Assembly: GCA_017483235.1 (NCBI GenBank)
Contig: JAFULE010000243.1
Coordinates: 1 to 10,601, forward strand
Direction: 5' to 3'
Length of the DNA: 10,601 bases
From: Faecalibacterium sp.
GTDB taxonomy: Bacteria > Bacillota > Clostridia > Oscillospirales > Ruminococcaceae
Of the stretch, positions 6,567 to 10,601 are shown piece by piece. The position numbers were made by a program, and so were the translations under genes. Position 1 is the stretch's first letter. Each line of letters opens with the position of its first letter. The notes beneath the pieces were generated by a model. It saw nothing but the letters and a program-made list of their open reading frames with translations, did not search any database and was not told the DNA's origin.

Positions 6567-6592
6567 GGCGGCCCCGCCGCTGCGGGGCCGCC
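6563..6592 (-). terminator. Intrinsic terminator after addA
   Basis: A perfect 11-bp GC-rich stem pairs GGCGGCCCCGC (6567-6577 on plus) with GCGGGGCCGCC (6582-6592) around a 4-base loop. It begins 13 bases after the addA stop. On the minus strand it is followed by AAATTTTG, so the U-run is only four bases and slightly displaced. On the plus strand it is followed by a CCGGATCCGG palindrome and then TTTTATTTT, but no plus-strand gene is present to need it. Confidence 0.7.
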
Positions 6593-6604
6593 CGGATCCG
6601 GATT

Positions 6605-9600
6605 TTATTTTACCTCAATCAGTCTGCCCAGCTGCAGCGAGTAGATGCCTTTATAGGCAATGGGCAGCGGGGCAAACCGCCGGCCAACGGCCATGGCGTA
6701 CAGCTCCAGCTGGGCACGGTAGGCCTGCACAAAGTCGGCCTCGGTTTTGCCGCGGTCGGTCTTGTAATCCAGCAGCTCCAGATGGTCGGGGAACACCAGC
6801 ACCAGGTCGGCAATGCCCTGCACCAGCACCTGTGCATCCTCGGCCCCCTGCGGCGCACCGCCCTGGGTCCGCATCACAGTGCCGGCATCCAAAGCGGTGA
6901 TAAAGGCAAGCTCGCGCAGTACCCTGTCGGCAGCACAGATACGCCCAAAGGCCTCGCTTTCCACAAAGGTGACAACGGCCTGCTCGTCCAACAGCTCGGC
7001 AACAGCCGGCTCCACCAGCTGTTGCTGCACCTGCCGGGCACTTTCGGCCTGCACTGCGGCCAGCAGCACCGCTCTGTCTTTGCCGCGCACCGCTGCAAAG
7101 GCAGCAAAATCGGCGTGCTGTAAAAAGCTGTGCAGCGCGGTGCCCTTTTCGGCGGCAGTCAGCCCGCCGGTGCTCAGAAAAGCGGGGCGCTGCAGCACGG
7201 TGTCGCTGTGGTTGTGCACCACACCGGTCACACTGACCTTGGCGGGCACTGCCGAAAGCGCCACGCCGGGGTACTGCCAGCCAAAGCCCTCGGTCAGCTG
7301 CTGTACCAGCGCCGGGTCGGGCGGCGGGGCAGCTGTTTCGGCCGTTTGCTGCTGTGGCCCCAGGTCAAGCAGCAGATCGTCGTACCAGATGCCGATGGGC
7401 GGGGCGTTATCCTTCCAAGGCAGATGCACCTTTGCCAGCTCGCGCAGTGCGTGGGCGTCCGGATGCACCATCAAAGCCGAAACAATCCAGTCGGCAAAGC
7501 AGGTTGCCTCCCGGTGCAGCAGGCGGCTGCGCCCGGCAAGATGGAAAACGGCGGCTTTTTCCAGCGCTTTTTCCGGCTTGGTGTAGGGGGCCGTTACCAC
7601 CAGAATATCCTGCGCACGGGTCAGCGCCACATACAAAAGGCGCATCTGCTCACTGCGCAGCTCGTCTGCCAGCAGCTGGCGCACCGCCATACAGCTGACA
7701 CCGGGGTACAAGCCCCCCTCGCCATTGGCACCGCGCAGCATCATGCCGGCCCCCAGCACCGGATGCAGTACGATCTGCCGGCGCAGATCGTCGGTATTGA
7801 AGCGGTGGCCGGTGTCGGCCACAAACACCGCCGGGAACTGCAGCCCCTTGGAGCGGTGGATGGTCATAATGGTCACACAGCCGGTCTGGCCCTTGCCGGC
7901 AGCAGAATCCACAAGGCCACCGGCCGCTGCGGTGGCGTCGATGGCACGGATCAGCCCCGGTACGCCGTTGGCCCCGTTGGCGCAGCAGAAGGCGGCAAAC
8001 CGACGGGCATCCTCGCGGCGGCGGGCACCGTTTTCCATGGCACCCAGCGCGGCCAGATACCCGGTGGTAACAAAGATCTCTTCCAGCAGTTCTTCCACTG
8101 GGATGGTACGGGCTGCCTGCCGCAGCTGGGTCAGGGTGCGGTAAAAGCCGCCCACCTTCCGGGCAAATTCATCCTGACCCTGTGCCGCGCGCAGCACCGC
8201 ACCGTATAGGCTGATGCGCCCCTGCTGCGCCCGCAGGGTGACCAGATCGTCGTCGGTAAAGCCAAACATCGACCCCAGCATCGCGGCCGCCAGATAGATA
8301 TCCTGCGCAGGGTTATCGATGACCCGCAGCAGGGCGATCAGCGGCCGGATATGGGCCGCGTCCAGCAGGTCCTCGGCCGAGTCGGCATACACCGGGATGC
8401 CCTGCGCCTGCAGCGCCTCGGCATACCGCTGAAAGTTGGCCCGGGTGGCCAGCAGAATGCAGCAGTCGCCGTATTCCAGCGGCCGGGTGCCGCCCGCGCC
8501 GTCCCGCACGGGGGTACCGTCCTGCACCAGCTCGCGGATGCGCCGCGCCACAAACCGGGCGTCATCCTCGGGGGCTTCGGTTTTCAGCACCTGCATTTCG
8601 GCATGGCCGGTATATTCGCCGGGTGCACCGCACACCAGCCGCTGGCCGTCGCCGTATTCCACGCCGCCCAGCGCCCGGCTCATCAGCTGTTCAAACAGAA
8701 AATTGACCCCGCCCACCACCGCAGGGGCGCTGCGGAAGTTGGCGTCCAGCGCAAGGCGGGCCTGTGTGCCCGGCTGCCCGTCTGCCGGCCGGGGCCGGGC
8801 GGTATCAGCCACCGGCAGCTCGGCGTAATGATCCAGCTTTTCCAGAAAAATGGTGGGGTCGGCCTGCCGGAAGCGGTAGATGCTCTGCTTCATGTCACCC
8901 ACAAGGAACAGATTGTCCTGCTGCGGCGAGGCAAGGCAGCGGTACAGCCGGTCCTGCAGGGCGTTGGTGTCCTGATATTCATCCACCATCACCGCGTCAA
9001 ACCCGGCACGGATGGCACCGCACACCCCACTTACCTGCCCGGGCTGCGGCTCCAGCAGCTGCAGGGCCAGATGCTCGAAATCGCTGAATTCCAGCACCTT
9101 GCGCTCCAGCTTGCGGCGGAAATACAGCTCGTCAAAGCAGACCAGCGCCCGGTACAGCGCCGCCAGAAGCACCTGTTCCTGTTGGTATTCCTGCCAGGCC
9201 TGCTGTTCGGTGCAGCCGATCAGGCCCAGCACCTCTTCAAAATAATCGCTGGCCTGATCGCTTTGCAGCTTGACCAGTGCATGGCGGTCGCCCGGCAGCC
9301 GCAGCCCGGTGCCGCGCACTCCCGGCACCGCCGCACCGTCCTGCAGCCAGGGCTGCAGGGCCTGATACAGCGCATCCCAGCCGCACTGGGCCGCCTGCAG
9401 CACCGTTTCCAGCTGCGCACCGGCCGTCTGCAGCAGGGCACAGCCGTCGCTGTACCGCTCGCGCAGCTTTTCGGCCCGGTCGGCAGGAAGATCGATCTTG
9501 GTGACCCGGTCGATGCGCTGATCCGACAGCAGGATCTGTTCGCCGTCCTCGTTCAGCATCACCGCAGCCTGCAGCAGCTCGCGCACCCGAGCCATCACCA

Positions 9601-10255
9601 CACCGCACACCGTTTCGAACCGGCTGCGCTGCTGCGCATACACCTGCGGATCGTTCCAATCCGGTGTGACCGCCAGCTGCCGCAGCTGCTGGGTGCAGTA
9701 GGGCATACTGCGCCAGTGGCTGTATACCCCCAGCATCAGCCGCCCCATCACATCATCGCTGCGGCTTTTGCCGTACAGGTCGGCAAGGGCACGAAAATCC
9801 GGATCCTGATAGGCCTGCTCCAGTGTTTCGGCCAGTGCTGCCTGCCGCAGCTGCTCCAACGTGCCGGCGTCACCGGTGGTAAAATCGGGCGGAATATCCA
9901 GCGCCTGAAAATTCTGCTGGATCAGGTGCAGACAAAATGAGTCGATGGTACAGATGCTGGCCCGCTGCAGCAGCATCCGCTGACGCTGCAGCCGCAGATC
10001 GCCCGGCCGTTTGCGCAGCTCGGCCAGCAGCTTTTCGCCGATGCGGGCCCGCAGCTCGGCCGCAGCGGCATTGGTAAAGGTAACGATCAGAAGCCGGTCG
10101 GCATCCACCGGGTGCTCCGGGTCGGTGATCAACTGCACCGCGCGTTGGGCCAGCACCGCGGTTTTTCCGCTGCCGGCCGCCGCACTGACCAACAGGCTGC
10201 CGCCCCGGTCGTCGATTGCGGCCTGCTGGGCCGCAGTCCATTTCACATCACTCAT
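6605..10255 (-). CDS. addA: AddA, ATP-dependent helicase/nuclease subunit A
   Basis: AddA is the motor and one of two nucleases of AddAB, the Gram-positive counterpart of RecBCD. AddAB resects double-strand breaks up to a Chi-like site to give 3' tails for RecA. The 1216-residue length fits the family (about 1230 in Bacillus subtilis). Seen, as UvrD-type helicase motifs: TAAQQAAID (7-15), Walker A SAAAGSGKT with Lys31, motif Ia TFTNAAAAELRARI (59-72) and Walker B AVMVDEYQDT with Asp425-Glu426. Also seen are LVGDMKQSIYRFRQADP (451-467), and further on MTIHRSKGLQFPAVF and LLYVALTRAQDILVV. The C-terminal RecB-type nuclease has EKGTALHSFLQ, GIADLVL, LLDYKTDR (Asp1163, Lys1165) and AQLELYAMAV (Gln1182). 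The nuclease therefore looks active. The ATG at 10255 overlaps the addB stop (ATGA) and has AGGAGG 7 bases upstream. No frameshift is seen. Confidence 0.98.
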   Translation of the reverse strand: MSDVKWTAAQQAAIDDRGGSLLVSAAAGSGKTAVLAQRAVQLITDPEHPVDADRLLIVTFTNAAAAELRARIGEKLLAELRKRPGDLRLQRQRMLLQRASICTIDSFCLHLIQQNFQALDIPPDFTTGDAGTLEQLRQAALAETLEQAYQDPDFRALADLYGKSRSDDVMGRLMLGVYSHWRSMPYCTQQLRQLAVTPDWNDPQVYAQQRSRFETVCGVVMARVRELLQAAVMLNEDGEQILLSDQRIDRVTKIDLPADRAEKLRERYSDGCALLQTAGAQLETVLQAAQCGWDALYQALQPWLQDGAAVPGVRGTGLRLPGDRHALVKLQSDQASDYFEEVLGLIGCTEQQAWQEYQQEQVLLAALYRALVCFDELYFRRKLERKVLEFSDFEHLALQLLEPQPGQVSGVCGAIRAGFDAVMVDEYQDTNALQDRLYRCLASPQQDNLFLVGDMKQSIYRFRQADPTIFLEKLDHYAELPVADTARPRPADGQPGTQARLALDANFRSAPAVVGGVNFLFEQLMSRALGGVEYGDGQRLVCGAPGEYTGHAEMQVLKTEAPEDDARFVARRIRELVQDGTPVRDGAGGTRPLEYGDCCILLATRANFQRYAEALQAQGIPVYADSAEDLLDAAHIRPLIALLRVIDNPAQDIYLAAAMLGSMFGFTDDDLVTLRAQQGRISLYGAVLRAAQGQDEFARKVGGFYRTLTQLRQAARTIPVEELLEEIFVTTGYLAALGAMENGARRREDARRFAAFCCANGANGVPGLIRAIDATAAAGGLVDSAAGKGQTGCVTIMTIHRSKGLQFPAVFVADTGHRFNTDDLRRQIVLHPVLGAGMMLRGANGEGGLYPGVSCMAVRQLLADELRSEQMRLLYVALTRAQDILVVTAPYTKPEKALEKAAVFHLAGRSRLLHREATCFADWIVSALMVHPDAHALRELAKVHLPWKDNAPPIGIWYDDLLLDLGPQQQTAETAAPPPDPALVQQLTEGFGWQYPGVALSAVPAKVSVTGVVHNHSDTVLQRPAFLSTGGLTAAEKGTALHSFLQHADFAAFAAVRGKDRAVLLAAVQAESARQVQQQLVEPAVAELLDEQAVVTFVESEAFGRICAADRVLRELAFITALDAGTVMRTQGGAPQGAEDAQVLVQGIADLVLVFPDHLELLDYKTDRGKTEADFVQAYRAQLELYAMAVGRRFAPLPIAYKGIYSLQLGRLIEVK

Positions 10256-10601
10256 TCGGCAGCCTCCTTTCCGGCTTTTTTGCCTTTCTTTTTCGGTTTC
10301 TCTTCCTCAGGCGGCTCAAAGGGATTTTTGGGCGCATCCAGCGCCGCCTCGTTCACCCCGTCCTCATGGCAGCAGATAAACCGGTAGTCACACCAGTCGC
10401 AGGGGCGGCCCCGGCTGCACAGCGGGGTCGCCGCCACCTCGCCGGCATACAGTCCGTTGGCCATGCCGGTGACAAGACCATCCAGATGATCCCCGATGCG
10501 CTGCAGCTTTGCCGCGTCGGCCAGCTTTTTCTTCTGATAGGGGCTGGGCTTACCGCTGCGGAACTCAAAGGGCAGATACCGTCCGGTGCATTCGGGATCC
10601 A
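10252..10601 (-). CDS. addB: AddB, ATP-dependent nuclease subunit B, C-terminal fragment
   Basis: Only the last 115 residues lie in the window; the family has over 1100, so the rest lies beyond base 10601. Seen: the end of the nuclease domain with YLPFEFRSGKPSPY, then LADAAKLQRIGDHLDGLVTG, and the cysteine cluster RPCDWCDYRFICC. The Cys spacing (C-x2-C-x5-C) matches the last three ligands of the AddB iron-sulfur cluster; the first ligand is expected far upstream, outside the window. After the cluster comes a tail of about 40 residues, ending in a Lys/Glu/Pro-rich stretch that also encodes the addA ribosome binding site. The identification rests on this cluster and on the position directly before addA. 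A stand-alone PD-(D/E)XK nuclease of the Cas4 type shares the cysteine pattern, but context makes that unlikely. Confidence 0.93.
   Translation of the reverse strand, partial: DPECTGRYLPFEFRSGKPSPYQKKKLADAAKLQRIGDHLDGLVTGMANGLYAGEVAATPLCSRGRPCDWCDYRFICCHEDGVNEAALDAPKNPFEPPEEEKPKKKGKKAGKEAAE
10263..10268 (-). promoter_or_regulatory. addA ribosome binding site inside addB
   Basis: A perfect AGGAGG lies 7 bases before the addA ATG and within the codons for the last residues of AddB (GKEAAE). With the ATGA stop/start overlap it supports coupled, roughly balanced synthesis of the two subunits. Confidence 0.8.

Noticed and set aside
8351..9940. A 529-codon open frame on the plus strand inside addA
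   Set aside because: Same reason: it is antisense to an intact, motif-rich AddA and has low-information His/Gln/Ala-rich translation.
1..10601. CRISPR arrays, insertion sequences, tRNA/rRNA genes, phage or toxin-antitoxin genes
   Set aside because: No regularly spaced repeats, transposase motifs, long terminal inverted repeats or structured RNA gene signatures were seen; gene order is conserved housekeeping throughout.

Overview
The window looks like chromosomal housekeeping DNA from a GC-rich member of the Firmicutes (Clostridia). A Faecalibacterium/Gemmiger/Subdoligranulum-type member of the Ruminococcaceae/Oscillospiraceae is my best guess. The evidence is the Gram-positive gene orders infC-rpmI-rplT, dprA-topA-trmFO and addB-addA, the folate-type TrmFO tRNA methyltransferase, strong AGGAGG-type ribosome binding sites, and GC-rich codons. 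Genus assignment is inference. Every convincing gene lies on the minus strand, so the layout is described in transcription order, from high to low coordinates.

Region 1 (10601-6605) is the end of an addB-addA operon. It encodes the two subunits of the AddAB helicase-nuclease, which processes double-strand breaks for recombination. AddB is cut by the window edge but shows its C-terminal Fe-S cysteines. AddA is complete, with helicase motifs and a RecB-type nuclease domain. The two genes overlap by 4 bases, and a GC-rich hairpin terminator follows addA.

Region 2 (about 6566-5056) is the infC-rpmI-rplT operon for IF3, L35 and L20. It has a near-consensus sigma-A promoter (TTGACA, 17 bases, TAAGAT, with an extended -10 TG) below an A/T-rich tract. 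The transcribed leader is about 190 nt and contains a strong intrinsic terminator and a second long hairpin. infC has no usable ATG and probably starts at AUC (or AUU). This arrangement points to attenuation in the leader plus IF3 control of its own start codon. A perfect 10-bp hairpin closes the operon after rplT.

Region 3 (4995-1) holds a TrmH/SpoU-family rRNA/tRNA methyltransferase, dprA, topA and trmFO, apparently co-transcribed. The methyltransferase/dprA and topA/trmFO junctions each overlap by 4 bases (GTGA, ATGA). Together these genes cover RNA modification, handling of incoming or single-stranded DNA, and DNA supercoiling.

I found no mobile element, CRISPR array, tRNA, rRNA or unknown gene cassette, and no sign of an undescribed system. 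The part most worth a second look is the infC leader. Long plus-strand open frames, including one of 999 codons opposite topA, are codon-bias shadows.
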